Made by a program: the position numbers and the translations under genes. A DNA stretch of 64,000 nt from Cryptomeria japonica (taxonomy: Eukaryota; Streptophyta; Pinopsida; Cupressales; Cupressaceae), in assembly GCF_030272615.1 (NCBI RefSeq), contig NC_081406.1, positions 186,944,270 to 187,008,269 of the forward strand. The letters run 5' to 3'. Positions 23,638-35,640 of the stretch are shown piece by piece. The notes beneath the pieces were generated by a model, which was not told where the DNA came from, did no database searches, and saw only the letters and a list, made by a program, of their open reading frames with translations. Numbering within the stretch: the first letter of the stretch is position 1; each line of letters begins with the position of its first letter.

Positions 23638-25502
23638 CGATCATATGAGTACTACGTGCATATGCAAGCTAAAGTACAGAAAAGTAAACATTATTTGAAA
23701 AAGGATATATCCATAAGTCTGTCGAACGAAGCCCCCAGCGGTATCTGCAGTACACAGTTAGGAACCGCACCCTACAAAACACACGTTAGATCACAAAATC
23801 ACCTAATGCTTACTAAGGAAGGTGATGAAAATTCGAGGGTAGCTATATGCCCCCCCTATTTCGGCTTGCTAATTTTAGTGAGTTGAAACAGGGTATCATG
23901 TTTACCACTTCGAATTGTTAAAGAATATTGATGACAAATGCTCACAAGAAGATTTGATATGAGATCAAAAACTAATGGAGAATCATTTGGTAAGAAAGAG
24001 GACTAAATCTCAATTCCAACACAACAAAGAGTATGAGGATTTGAGAGTTCTCTAACACAAGATGAAGGATGTAAATGGAAACAAAATGCAAAGAAAGGAA
24101 AAGAAAGGAAAAAAGCATGAATACACACATTGGTGATCCATGAGAAGAATAGTGAGAGAGAAAACATGGACTTCTCGCCCCTAGATCTTGTCTAGGTGAT
24201 CCATGGGAAAAAGGACATGGAAAACTAGCCCCTAGAGTCTGTCTAGGTGATCCATGTAAGGGAGGAGAGTGAGAAAGTCTAGCCTTATGCCGCTAATTCC
24301 ACTCAACCTCGTGCATGTGTGTGTAAGGGAGGTTAGAAGCACCTCATAGGAGTCTATGCCCGAGTATGCTACAACCTGTATATGTATAGTACAAAAGCGT
24401 GACATCTCGCTCTAAGATTCTGTGCTCTGGTTCCGAGAATAATCACCTTGCATAAAAGAAAAATGGAGACATCTCGCTCTAAGAGTCTGTGCTTTGGTTC
24501 TGAGAATGACCCATTGCTCAAAAAGTGTAATGTTTATGTCATAAGTAAAGTAGAACAAGGATACCTACCTTCATCACAAAAGAAGATACCCCAAAAATGC
24601 AACAATGTCATAGATCCAAGCAAGGGAGTTTTTGCACTCTTTAAGCAAGGATAAGATAGTTGAAAAGGGATATCTTGTAGTATGTGTAAAGGAGATCCTT
24701 AGAGGAGAAGAGGTCTTTGTACAAAAGACACCTATCTCTGAGAGGAATTGTCTTATAACATCTTCTAGAATAAGACAAAGAAGAGAATAAGAATGTAATA
24801 CTTCCTTCTTTTGCGAGGTGAAAGTGATTCTTAATGAAGGACGACGCTTTTTTTAACCCAATTGGGAGAGTGAATTCATTATGGATGTATTTTACCAAGT
24901 GCAAAAGAGGTTGTAGTCAAGGACTTACACCTCTTGTAAGAGAGAATCCTTGAACAAACAACAACAAATGCATACAAGGAATAACATCAAGTAATAAAGT
25001 TCACACCATCCACGAAATAGGAAAAAGTGGATCCTTAGATAAAAATAAGGAAAGATCATTGCCTCCCAAGAATAAGGACAATGAGAAGGACTTACACAAT
25101 CTTCTAGGGAGATATTTAGACATAAGCAAAATGTACTACATACTCACATGAGTTCATGCAAGCAAGACATTAGTGTATGTAAAATGCTCCTCACAAGAAG
25201 TGGGTAGGATAAGAAAGAGAATACACATCTTCTCTCATATCTAGGAAAAGAGGATTCTAAAGAAAAGATGATCAATATTTCCACACTATTACCCCAAAGG
25301 GAAATTTTAACCATAAAAAGAAGAGATGTATGAAATCACTCTTGTCCCCATAGGAACAAGAGATAACATAGAAAAATTAGGCTATTATGTTGCTTCAAAA
25401 ATATGATTGCACTTGAAATTGTACCATCATGAATGACAATGAGCCCCCAGTAAATGAGCTACCAATGTCACATAATGATGAGCAACATAATAGCCATTAA
25501 TG
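23638..25502 (-). other. Inner element 3' non-coding region
   Basis: 1.9 kb between the ORF stop and the polypurine tract without a supportable ORF. It contains two short tandem duplications: TCTAGGTGATCCATG units near 24190 and 24243, and GACATCTCGCTCTAAGA.TCTGTGCT units near 24401 and 24468. In an autonomous relative this space would hold pol. Confidence 0.6.
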
Positions 25503-28500
25503 TTATTTAAAGACATGATAGATTGAATGAGGTATTTGAATATGACATGCTAAATGCTCAACTATAAGTGAGATCAAAAACATGTATAAAATGATAAAAA
25601 TTGAAGAAGAAAAGTCACAAGAAATCTTAGAAGAAGGATGAGTGTAATTTATTAGAGCCTTATCCTTGGAGGAAAGGACTTTATGATGAATAGGAGATAA
25701 AGATTCATAATTGGATTTAGAAATTTGAGGGGATTCATAAAGAGATTTGTTCATCGCCAAGATTTCCTTATGAGGGAAATGAGAGTTGATAGAAGTAGAA
25801 GATGATTTAGTTGAAGTGAGATCATCATCACTACTAAATATAGCATTCACATTGAGAGATGGTCTTTTAGATGCTTTGGTGGGCTTAGAAAGATTATATC
25901 CAAGTCCAAATGAATATTCATGCATGTTATGTTCTAAAGGAACTTTAATTCCTTGTTCATTTGCGCCACAACCATTTCCACTATAGCCACTCTTAGCCAA
26001 AATATGAAAACCACGACCATAACGATTAGCCATTTCAGAAAGAAAAGGTGATTTTTCATAAGACAAAGAATCAAATTCTTCAGAATTAGAGGTGTGAGGA
26101 GAAGAAGTTTGAGAAGAGGCCACAAAATTATTGCTCATAGGTTCAGGTAAGACTGATTGATCTCTAGTTTCTTCCTCCTTTTTAACTTTAAGCTCTCTAG
26201 GAGGAACCCTATACTCACCTACAAAGGAGGGATTAAAATCAAGAGATCCCCAATCGTCTTCTGTGAGAACCTTCTCAGGATCAAAAGCCTTTTCATGTGT
26301 AGATTCAAGTTGAGAAGAATCTTCTTCAGAAACTTCAGACTCATCCAAAGAATTTTGATTGTCAGAGGGTGATGATTCATCCATAGGTATCTTGTTTAAC
26401 AAGTCATCACTAGAAGAGGAAGGCTTAGAAGAACTCCCTTTGGAAGTAGATGTTTGCAAACAAGTTTGAAAATTAGTATCACCTATCAAGGTATAAGTCT
26501 TATTATTATAAATAAATTTAACTTGTCTATGCAATGTAGAGGGGACAACTTGCATACTGTGAATCCAAGGTCTCTCTAATAACAAGTTGTATGTTAGATT
26601 TCCCGACATAACATGGATAGGAGTAGGCAAAGTAACAGGTCCCACTGTGATGGGTAAGGTGATAATACCTAATGAAGACTTAGCCACATTATCAAAGCCT
26701 CGAATGGGACGAGAGTCAAGCTCAATAAGGGATGTATCCACATTCATCTTATGCAATAGATTAATGCTACACACATTAAGGCCAGAACCATTATCTACCA
26801 GTGTTCGTCTTATAGCAGTGTCATTTATGATAACCACAATCATCAAGGGATCATATTGATGTTGAATTTCACTAGTAGGCAACTCATCTTGAGTAAACAC
26901 AATTTGAGCTTTAGGATTCATCATAGAGTTAACCAAAGACACTATATTACTAGATGTATTAGGTGGAGAAACATTCAAATCTTTCAAGGCATCTTGTAAC
27001 ATTCCATGATGAGCAGAAGAAGTTTGGATCAAATCCCAAAGGGATATCTTAGCAGGGGTAGTTTTAAGTTGTTCAATAAGATCATAGTCCTTACTAAGCA
27101 TTTGTGAAATACGAGGAGCTTGTGGAAGAATTGGTTGAGGATTAGGAAGAGATACCGGAGTAACAGGAGGAAGATTAGGCTGCCTATTATTTCTAGTATT
27201 ATAAGTATGGGCAACCGCATGATAACTCTCTCTAGTCAGTTGCTTAGCATACTCATAAGGGCTCTTAGTAGAATAACCTCCTTGCACAGTAATAATAGGT
27301 TTCTTAGGAGTGCAAAAAGAATCATTAGCATAACCACCTTGGACCACTAAGATAGGCTTATTTAAAGGTTTAGAATTTTGAGAAGGACAAGCACCTTGGA
27401 TAGTGAAGAGAGGTTTGTTAGGTGTTTTATTCACATGTATCAAATTGATTGAGGATTGTTTAGAGGAATGAACAAAAGTGTTGTAAGAATTATTGATAGT
27501 CTTCTCTTGCACTAAAATCTTATCATGGATTAAATCAATTTTAGGAGAGAGACAAAGGGTAGGCATTGATATTCCAGTAGGAAGAGTAATACTAGGAAAG
27601 GTCATATCATCCTCTATCATCAAAGGATCTACATGGGGAATAAACTCTCTAGGAGAAGGATCAACATTACTCTCTAAAGTCTCACCTTTGAGATGGAGAT
27701 CTTTGAAAGAGATGTTAACCATCTTGCCTTGAACTAGGGTTTCCTTATGAGTAGAAGCAAGTTGAGGAGAGGGAGATGCTTTATTTTTAGAGGGAGAATA
27801 ATTGAGATTTAAGGAAGGTGAGAAACTATCAAGGGAGTTTTCAATCTTGATTTCATCCCCTTTGGCTAGGGTTCTCTCATGGGGTAGAGAATAATCCACA
27901 CCTTCTTCTAATGGTTCATCCCAAATAGTGAGGTGGTTGAAAGGAATGTTTGAAGTATTGTCAATTTCGAGAGAGGAGATAACATTGTTTATTAATTCCT
28001 CATCCTTTGGAGGGAGAGCATCAATAGATGTGTTAAACTCATCCTCTTTCCTCAAAATATGTTCAATATGATCTTTAGGGGAGAGAGAATTAAGGAAATT
28101 GCTTATTATTTCATCTTCTTTCTCTAAGGGATGCTTATGAGTAAAACAAACTTTAGGAGAAGGGTAAGCATTCATCATTAATTCATCATATCTAGTGGGA
28201 ATTTTGTTGGAAAAGGAAATGCCATCACTAGGAAATGTAGGGATAATGTCATCTTCTTGCACAAAAGGATCCTCATGAAGGGAGTGTTTTTTAGGAGGAA
28301 CATGAACATATTTCTCCAAAGATTCATGCTTAGGAAGGAAATCTTTGAAAGAAGTGTTCATAACCTCTTGTTGTACTAACATGCCCCCATTGGAAGGACC
28401 AACTTTAGGAGAAAATAAGTCAATGTCCATCAATACCTTTTCACTTAGAGAGGAATCCTATAGGGAAGGTGAAGTAACATTAAGAAAGGTGTTTATGATA

Positions 28501-28730
28501 TCATTCTCTTCCTCTAGGATAGCTAAATAGGAAGGGCACATTTTAGGAGAATTGTCAAGATCACTCTTAAAGTCTTCATCCTTAGAGCATGGGAGAGTCT
28601 CAAAGGGATTGGAAGCAACTCTTTTAGGCACTAAAATGTTGTTATATATGGGGGGAGGTTCTTTAGGAGAAGGAAAAATTGAAACAAGGGAAGCTAACCC
28701 ATTATCACATCTATGAAATGAATGCATCAT
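25503..28730 (-). pseudogene. Large protein: Ogre-like protease plus G-patch-like segment
   Basis: From ATG 28730 the frame runs to 25503, interrupted once by TAG at about 28456 (probably CAG originally); the part after the stop is a continuous 976 codons. Positions below count from 28433. Residues 1-300 are Ser/Pro/Asp-rich with two diverged copies of a block (around 18-66 and 234-280: LVQ..VMN.SFKD...). Residues 340-390 hold three KP-I-x-VQGGY repeats. The region 455-545 (KTTPAKISLWDLI...FTQDELP) leads into an aspartic protease: catalytic VDNGSGLNV at 546-554, flap-like region, and LLERPWIHSMQVVPSTLH at 618-635. Residues 815-835 (SGYSGNGCGANEQGI) match the glycine pattern of a G-patch, a nucleic-acid-binding motif. 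No RT follows. Confidence 0.8.
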
Positions 28731-29040
28731 GACAACAATTTTCCTCTTTCAAATGAGAACACATACAAAATAGAAGGAAATGTTTAATTTTAACCAATGC
28801 AAGCACTTAGAATGTAGATTTAGAAAATGAGATTTATGATTCAAATGAGTTCCTAAATCAGATTTGAAATTATTTAAGCTATCCACAAGTTCAACTTTGA
28901 ATTGAAAAATTAGGGTTTTAGCAAAAATTTCCTCTAAATTTTTTGAATCTTGCAAGAAATTAAAACTTGTAAATACAAATTTGAATTTGAAATAGCATAA
29001 ACACTCAAATTTGAAAACATAAATCAGAATTAGAGAAGAT
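28731..29040 (-). other. Inner element 5' leader
   Basis: AT-rich untranslated leader between the primer-binding site and the first ATG at 28730; no ORF or clear signal. Confidence 0.5.
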
Positions 29041-29064
29041 TGGAGTTCACGTCGGGTTCACCAA
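29041..29064 (-). other. Primer-binding site of inner element
   Basis: On the minus strand TGGTGAACCCGACGTGAACT begins two to three bases after the LTR end CCCACACA. The TGG start and spacing fit a tRNA 3'-end complement; the tRNA species is not assigned. Confidence 0.65.
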
Positions 29065-29066
29065 AA

Positions 29067-30757
29067 TGTGTGGGGGAAAAAGTGACACTAAGCAAACATG
29101 CCCTAATCTCACTTTCAACCACACACTTGTGGAATACGAAAGAGCCTAGAGGTATCACACAATTGGCTACTTCTTTTTGTGGAAGAGAGAGCCACGGGCT
29201 ACCTATTAGGATTTCTATTCCTTTGTTGCAATTGAAAGATAAAATGATGCAAGTTCAATCCTTAACCCCAAAGTGCAAGTATGAACTAATAACAAGATTG
29301 TAGAATTGAACTTAAACAATGGAAAGCTGTAAACACAAGAATAAGACAAGAATGCAGATGCGTACTCAAAGTCAAAATCTGAGTGAAAATGTTCCTGATG
29401 GGGCGCGGGCACCACTGTCCTGATTCTGCCCCTGAAATTGCTCCGGAAACTGCTGTTTTGCAACCTGGAAAGCTGTCAAAAATGCTGAAAACTACTGTCT
29501 GACAGAAGGACCAGGGCGCCCAGCACCCCTGTCCCAGGGACCAGGGCGCCCAGCGCCCCTGTCCTGGTAGGACCAGGGCGCCCCACGCCCCTGTCCTAGC
29601 TTTCTGGGTTGGAATTTGGTGTGTTGTTTGGTCTCCGTCTGCTTCTTTCGGATTTGCAACTTACGGCGTCGTCTGAATCCCGAAATCTGCACTTATATCT
29701 GAAAGGTGTTTTGGGCGGCTATATAGGGTTTTGCCTTAGTCAAACCCCCGCTTTGGTGATTTCCACCTCCACGAATAGCCAAGTTGTATTGTAAAAGTAA
29801 TGTGTGTGCAGACCTTGTGTGTGTGCAAGATCCTAAGATGCAAGTAAGCAAACTAGAGCAACCTAGAAAGTAAACCCTAATTGCTTGTAAATGATAATGT
29901 AAATGCTCCAAATCAAGATGCAAAGTGATCTAAAGCATGAATACAAATGATATAATGAAGCTTATGCAAAGACATGAAAACAATATGAAATCATACCCAA
30001 CCCCAAGGGAGGGGTACAAGCCAATCTTCAGTCGGTAATCCCCTATTGTTCTTCAATGCCTTCAAAGCCCTAAATGGATGAATGAAATTGATGGATGCTT
30101 GATGGATGAATGTTGAATGTTGTTGAAGTCTTCAAAGATCTTCTCTTTCACTACATAGAAGGTCCTTGAAACCAAAAATTTCGGATCCTTTCAAATGAAG
30201 AAAGAGAGCTCTTATATATGAAACCCTAGGTCCTAATTCCAACTTTTGGCCGACCTAGAGATTGAATCTCCCACCAATTTCTTGGGGTTAAGCTTTATTT
30301 TATGATTGGATCGCGCTCCTAAAATTTCGGGAAAAATGTCCGGGACCATGTGCACGCCGGGCGCCATGGTCCTCTTCGGGCGCCATGGTCCCGACAAATT
30401 TTCACCAAATTTTCAGGGCCGTCGGATATGATGATTTTAGAGAGAATCCCGAAGTTACAGGTGATTTCGAGATGTTTTGACCCCCGAAATCAAGCCCCCA
30501 AGTTCAAAATAGGACCTAATTAGGGTTTTTGATTAAATGATGTATTGGAAGAATAAAATGAAAGGGGCACACTTTAATGAAAGGGCCCAACTTTATAATG
30601 TGGAAGATGATGAAATAGGACCTTAGACCTAATTAATTTGATTAATTAAGTGCTAAAGGGGAAATGCAATGCAAAATGCAAAATGCGCCAAGGCGGGTGC
30701 TAAACTAGGTGTGAAATTGTACCACCCCAGCAAGTGCGTACAATTTACGACGCTACA
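29067..30757 (-). repeat. Inner element LTR, right copy (5' LTR), 1691 bp
   Basis: Collinear with 21928-23620; differences seen by eye are mostly transitions and a few single-base indels. Ends GACGCTACA followed by ACATC. Confidence 0.92.
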
Positions 30758-30762
30758 ACATC
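30758..30762. repeat. Target-site duplication ACATC, right
   Basis: Matches 21923-21927; gag sequence of the outer element resumes immediately after. Confidence 0.92.
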
Positions 30763-31870
30763 AAACACAAAGATGTAGTATGTAGAATCTTCCCATATTC
30801 ACTTGTGGAGAATGAGTACAATTGGTATTTAACCCTACCAGCAAATTCTATCACTAGTTGGGATATCTTGGAAAAAGCTTTCATTGATCAATTCCGAGTC
30901 TACGTAGACCCCAAAACACTATACCATCAGTTCACTTCTCTTAAGAAGTCACTGAATGAGCCTTTAACCACTTTTAATACTAACTTTCAAAGGGAATTCA
31001 AGAGGTTACAAGCTCCTTACTAGGTAGCACCCAACATAGAGATTGACTCGTATCTAAGAGCTATTGACCCATGGATGGCTATGTTTATAAAGAAGAGTGT
31101 TCCCCAAGATCAAAGGGATACCTTGGCAAAGGTCTATGCATTAGAAATTATCATGAATCATGAGTTGAATCAAATGCAGGGGGAATTGGATACAATTTAC
31201 CCGTAGGAGTGAACCAAGGTAACTATAACCAACTTCTCGACGTACCCTCTCTTTTACCTATAGGGGCCCCTACAATGAACCTTGTGTCGATATATGCTTC
31301 CCAAACTTAGGCTAGTCAACATTTTGCTGCCCAAGCTTCGACTTGGTAGAATAATGCCAATGCTGCTCCCACTCAAATGCAATATGCTAGTCAAGTACAA
31401 GGGGGAAATCAACAATTTGGTAATTCTCACACAACAAGCCAACCTCCAATTAAGATGCTTAAGAGTCAAGGATCTCATATATCTGTTGAAGTAGAGGCAC
31501 TAAAGATAATGATCTCACAAGCTACTTTAGACTTGAGCCAGCTAAAGATGAATCCTCTGGGAGGGTATAACCAATCCCAACTATATAATAATCAGTGAAA
31601 CTACAACAACCAGAACCAAAATCAAAGGTATAACAACAAACCTTACAATAGTCAGTGAAACACGGGTCCAAACAACGATGGGGTGAACCATGATTGCTCT
31701 GATGCATGAGATAACCCAAACAACACACAAAGTGTTAACCTTGCTGATATGAATTTGTTGACTAATTGGTGTAGGTTGCATGATACAACTGCGCATTCTG
31801 AGGTTAATTGTGCCCAATTCGAGAAGATCATAAGGATTGCCCATGCTGATTCTCAACCAAAAGATTGCTC
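30763..31870 (+). pseudogene. Outer element gag core, second part, with zinc-finger-like end
   Basis: Continues the interrupted gag: HKDVVCRIFPYSLVENEYNW, LTSW-type SWDILEKAFIDQFR and FQREFKRLQ, the classic plant gypsy gag block (W-x-L...F...F.R). A TAG at 31021 sits where a CAG is likely (Y-stop-VAPN). Beyond it: IDPWMAMFIKKSVPQDQRDTLAKVYALE, then an Asn/Gln/Tyr-rich stretch (31560-31660) and a His/Cys finger-like WCRLHDTTAHSEVNC near 31770-31815 (Cys-X2-His...His-X4-Cys), as in Tat-type gag. Multiple stops and frame changes. Gag would form the particle and bind RNA. Confidence 0.75.
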
Positions 31871-32183
31871 TAATGACGAACCCGAGAAAGTGAATACCGC
31901 AATGTTGGTTGACACGTTTCTATGCAAAGAATTTCAAGCTGAAACTGAAGGTGAACCATGTGTCTATGATGCTCAGGCCTTTCAGACTAGAAACAACTAC
32001 AATCTTAGGAGTCAAGGCAAGGCTCCATTAACAGATCCAACTCCCTCGAAGGGTGGATTTGTACATCCTGATGCGAATGTAAGAAACAATCCTCACCCTC
32101 CTTAGGCTTTTCAAGGAGCATGCCCTAGACAAGCTCAAGGGAAAGAATATATTCTGAAAGAATCATTTGATGTTACTAGGGAT

Positions 32184-32870
32184 ATGGGGAGGACTGCCAC
32201 CACAATGTCTCTGATGGAAGTATCAAGATATTGCTCTGAACAAAAGAAGGCTCTCCTTAGTAAGTTGGAACTGTTAGAGTCACAAAGCAATGAGGTTAAG
32301 ATGGTTGACCTAAATGATGTCAATGCCAACATCAGTAGTGATGCAATTGAGAACCCACCATTTTTACTGAGTTTGAGGATATGTGGAAAGAATCTACACA
32401 ATTGTTTGGTAGATTTGGGTGCTTCAGGAAACGTAATGCCCTACTCTATATGTCAAAAGCTCGACCTCAACCCAGTACGTGCAAACAGTAAGGTGGTGCA
32501 ATTAGACAAGATTGAGGTTAATGTAATTGGAAAATTAAAAGATGTATACATCCAACTAGGTACTGATCCCCGTATATCCTGTTACATTGACATTTAAGTG
32601 GTGGATATTCCAGAGGTATATGGGATGCTCCTTAGTAGGGATTGGTCAAAAACCTTGGGAGGATATTTCTCGACCTATTTTGCATACTTATGGCTTCCGT
32701 GGAAGGGGGTAAGCAACCAGATCCGAATCGATAGTGAACCTAAGTTGAAGAAGTTAGTCACTGATTATGGAGCTCCCAATGAGGTGGCATATGCTGAAGT
32801 GAGTCTAGGAGTTTATAGAGTCAATGAAATCCTCACTTTCTCTGCACTGGCTCTTCTCTAGTTATGTCAA
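32184..32870 (+). pseudogene. Outer element aspartic protease
   Basis: The frame 32184-32597 contains LLSLRICGKNLHNCLVDLGASGNVMPYSIC; DLGAS is the catalytic triad in the form seen in Athila/Tat-like elements. After a TAA the frame continues VYGMLLSRDWSKTLGGYFST, matching the ...ilLGRpWL/RDWs..l.GYf block. In an intact element it would process the gag-pol polyprotein. Confidence 0.8.
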
Positions 32871-33281
32871 GCAGACATGACTGCATATAGAGGGCGGGTC
32901 AAAGGCTTCGCTACAATAGTAAAACAAGGGATGTGTTTGTTGGGAGATACTATGAAAATATAAGATTTGTTGCTTCCAAAATGGTGTCAGATACATCATG
33001 AGGAACACTTGGAGATGTCATGTATCCCATGTCTGAATGAGATTACAACGTTGATGATCCTTGTCCCATACGAAGATGTTGATCACACCATCAACATGGA
33101 AGAAATTCAAATTCCAGCTCGCAAGAAAGTATTACCCCAAATAGTGGATCTTATGAATAAAACCTCCCAACCGAGAGAATGCAACAATGATATTTTCATG
33201 GTTTAGATTGTCAAACAAGAGAAGGAGGACATCCCACCTAAGCATAAGAATGAAGAAACACAATCTCAAGCGCAACCTCAA

Positions 33282-33850
33282 GTGGGACAGACTACTCCTA
33301 ACACCCCTGAAGTGTTCTTGCAACCAGTAATCAATCAACCTCAGGTATTGCAAGACCTTGAACCCAAGAGACAACAATTCCCTCCGCAAGCTAACCTGAT
33401 CACTGACCTTAACGTGAAAAATGTAAAGAAATCAAAAGACGAAATATGGTTTCTAAAGTATGATGGGTCAAGATCCAAGCAAGGCAGTGGAGCGGGCGTA
33501 GAGTTAACAAGCCCAAAATGGAGAACCTTTTTAGCCTCTTATCGACTCCAATTCCCTTGTACTAATAATACGATGAAGTATGAGGCCCTAGTTAGAGGAT
33601 TACTCTTCGCTCATAATAAAGGAGCTAAATGCTTGAAAGTGTAGGGGGACTCTGAGCTGGAGGTCAAACAAGTGTGAATCCAATATGCATGTCATGATAA
33701 AAGGTTAGCAGCATATAGGAATAAATTATGGGGTTTGATTGAAGATTTTGATGCTTTCCATATTCAGCTGGTATCTAGGAAAGTAAACGAAATACCAGAT
33801 GCATTGGCCATAGCAGCCAGTACATTAGAACCAGTGAGCCAATCCCCTCT
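33282..33850 (+). pseudogene. RNase H domain located upstream of RT
   Basis: The segment reads WFLKYDGSRSKQGSGAGVEL (catalytic Asp at codon 33462), TNNTMKYEALVRGLLFAHNKGA (Glu), GDSELEVKQV after a TAG at 33642 (Asp) and RKVNEIPDALA (final Asp/Asn block). This is the archaeal-like aRNase H pattern of plant Tat elements. Here it lies between protease and RT, whereas in Ogre/Retand it usually follows the first RNase H. The N-terminal 50 residues are a Pro/Gln-rich linker. Broken by TAG at 33642 and TGA at 33676. Confidence 0.8.
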
Positions 33851-34060
33851 CAAGAAGTTTTCTGTAGAGTTGGTCTCCATGCCTGCTGTGCCTGATAATA
33901 TCAAACACTTTCAATTTTTCCAGGATGATGCCCATATTATAGCCTTTCTTTCCAATTTAGGTGCTTTTGAAGAACAAATCATTGATGAGAAAGATAATTT
34001 AGATGATCTTGACATTGGGAATGATGCTGATATTATGGATTTACCAACTAACATTATTCC
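33851..34060 (+). pseudogene. Polyprotein linker between aRNase H and RT
   Basis: The frame 33735-34445 runs from the end of aRNase H through an acidic linker (DEKDNLDDLDIGNDADIMDLP) into the RT N-terminus without a stop. This shows that aRNase H and RT belong to one polyprotein. Confidence 0.7.
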
Positions 34061-35140
34061 TAAAGGTATGGTCACCTTAGAGAGACTTTTTGAATCTGAT
34101 CCCAAAGTAAAAGAGAGGTTAAAAATGGATTCCAATGCTAGGAAGTACGAGCCACACAATATTGGTCCAGAAGGCCAAGAGAAGATTGTCTATATTGGGA
34201 AGATTTGCACTCAAAATGAAAAAGAATTTTTTTTACAAATCTCGAAAGAGTTCATTGATGTAATAGCATGGGGGTACAAAGATTTACAAACTTTCGATAC
34301 ATTGATCATCACCCATATTATCCCCCTAAAACCTAACGTGAAGTTGTTTAGGCAGAAGCAACAATCGGTTAATTCACTGATAGAAACCTTGATTTTCAAG
34401 GAAGTACAAAAGTTGCTCTCTGTCAAGATTATTTTTCCGGTATGACATTCTACTTGGGTTGCCAATTTGGTACCAGTAAGGAAAAAGAAAGGAGAAATAT
34501 GACTTTGTGTGGACTTTCACAATCTCAACAAGGCATCTAAGAAATATAATTACCCGCTTCCTTCTTTGGATGTGGTACTCCAAATAGTAAATGGTTCACA
34601 AATGATGTCGTTTTTAGATGGTTATTCTGGATATAACCAAGTTTTGGTGAACTACGAGGATCATATGAAAACAACGTTTACAATGAAGTGGGGAACATAT
34701 GCATACAAAAGAATGCCATTTTTGTTAATTAATGTTGGGGTGACCTTCCAAAGAGCAATGGATACAACCTTCAAAAATATGATTGGCAATTGTATTATTA
34801 CATACATGGACAACCTGACTATATTTTCCAAGGGTAGAGAAGATCACCTGGACCACCTCCAAAAAGTACTGGAAAGATGCCGAAGATATGGGATTTCCCT
34901 AATAAATGTGTATTTGGAGTGGCTGAAGGAAAGCTACTCGGCCATGTAATCTCTGAGAGGGGAATATCTATAGACTCAGACCAAGTGGAAGCATTGTTGA
35001 AGTTACAAATGCCAGACGGTAAAAAGGAGATGAGATCTTTCTTTGGGAAGATCAATTTTGTCAGAAAGTTTATCACTGGGTTTGCGGAGATAGTCAAGTC
35101 ATTAAATGAAATGATGAAGAAGGATGCTAAGATCGAATAG
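34061..35140 (+). pseudogene. Outer element reverse transcriptase, catalytic YMDN
   Basis: The pre-RT segment KEFIDVIAWGYKDLQTFD...THIIPLKPNVKLFRQKQ matches the plant gypsy ...DvFAWsy.DM.Gi.....H.i.l.p..kpv.Qk.r block. The RT palm is at 34509-34949: LCVDFHNLNKASKKYNYPLP, FLDGYSGYNQV (catalytic Asp near 34617) and ITYMDNLTIFS at about 34797-34829. The normal YMDD is YMDN, one catalytic Asp lost (GAC to AAC). Thumb and connection follow: LGHVISERGISIDSDQVEAL (34935 onward), MRSFFGKINFVRKFI. Stops near 34442 and 34501 also break it. Confidence 0.88.
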
Positions 35141-35640
35141 ACAACTGAAGAAAAAGAGGATTTCACCCAGATCAAGAAATTCATCACTGAAGCTCCCGTG
35201 TTAACTAGCCCTAACTACACTCTGTCATTTTACATATATTATTTTGCTTCGTTACACTCTGGAGAATCTCTTTTGACACAGAGGCAGGCGGGGGATGAGA
35301 AACCCATTGCATTTATGAGCTCTCCTTTCAAAAGTGTTGAGGTTAGATATTCTTCCCTTGAAAAACATGCTTTTGCTTTAGTGAGTACAATCAAGAAATT
35401 CAGGCATTATATCCTGAGAACTAAGATCTACGCGATTGTCCCTGATCAAGCAGTGAAGTCACTGCTTATGCAGTTCAAGCTGGGAGAAAGTTGAGGGCAA
35501 TGGATGGAAATATTGCAAGAATTTGATATAGAGATGCATCCAATGAAGTTGGTCCGAGGCCAAGGATTGTCTCAAGCTATGGTGACTGACATCCCTCAAA
35601 TCCAGTGCCAATAGTATACATTAGAGTGATTCACTCAGGA
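35141..35640 (+). pseudogene. Outer element gypsy-type RNase H (after RT)
   Basis: Reads LTSPNYTLSFYIYYFA (the first catalytic Asp position reads as Tyr), KPIAFMSSPFKSVEVRYSSLEKHAFALVSTIKKFRHYIL (Glu block) and a tail EFDIEMHPMKLVRGQGLSQAMV (usual N-..-ADaLS). This is the standard RNase H that follows RT in Ty3/gypsy elements. Several catalytic positions are changed, so it is degenerate beyond its stops. Confidence 0.75.

Larger units (their letters stand above)
21928..30757 (-). mobile_element. Non-autonomous LTR element with PR/G-patch ORF, minus orientation
   Basis: Two nearly identical LTRs (1693 and 1691 bp) bounded by ACATC enclose 5.4 kb. Orientation is minus: the TGG-starting primer site lies beside the right LTR, a purine-rich tract beside the left one, and the only long ORF reads on the minus strand. 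No RT, RNase H or integrase is present, so mobility must have depended on an autonomous relative. The protein is Ogre/Tat-like. LTR differences are almost all C/T and G/A transitions. Confidence 0.92.

Noticed and set aside
25786-27732. Plus-strand frames opposite the inner-element ORF
   Set aside because: Antisense shadows of the continuous 976-codon minus-strand frame.
31254-31856. Minus-strand frames opposite the outer gag
   Set aside because: Shadows of the plus-strand gag/nucleocapsid region, whose motifs are clear on the plus strand.
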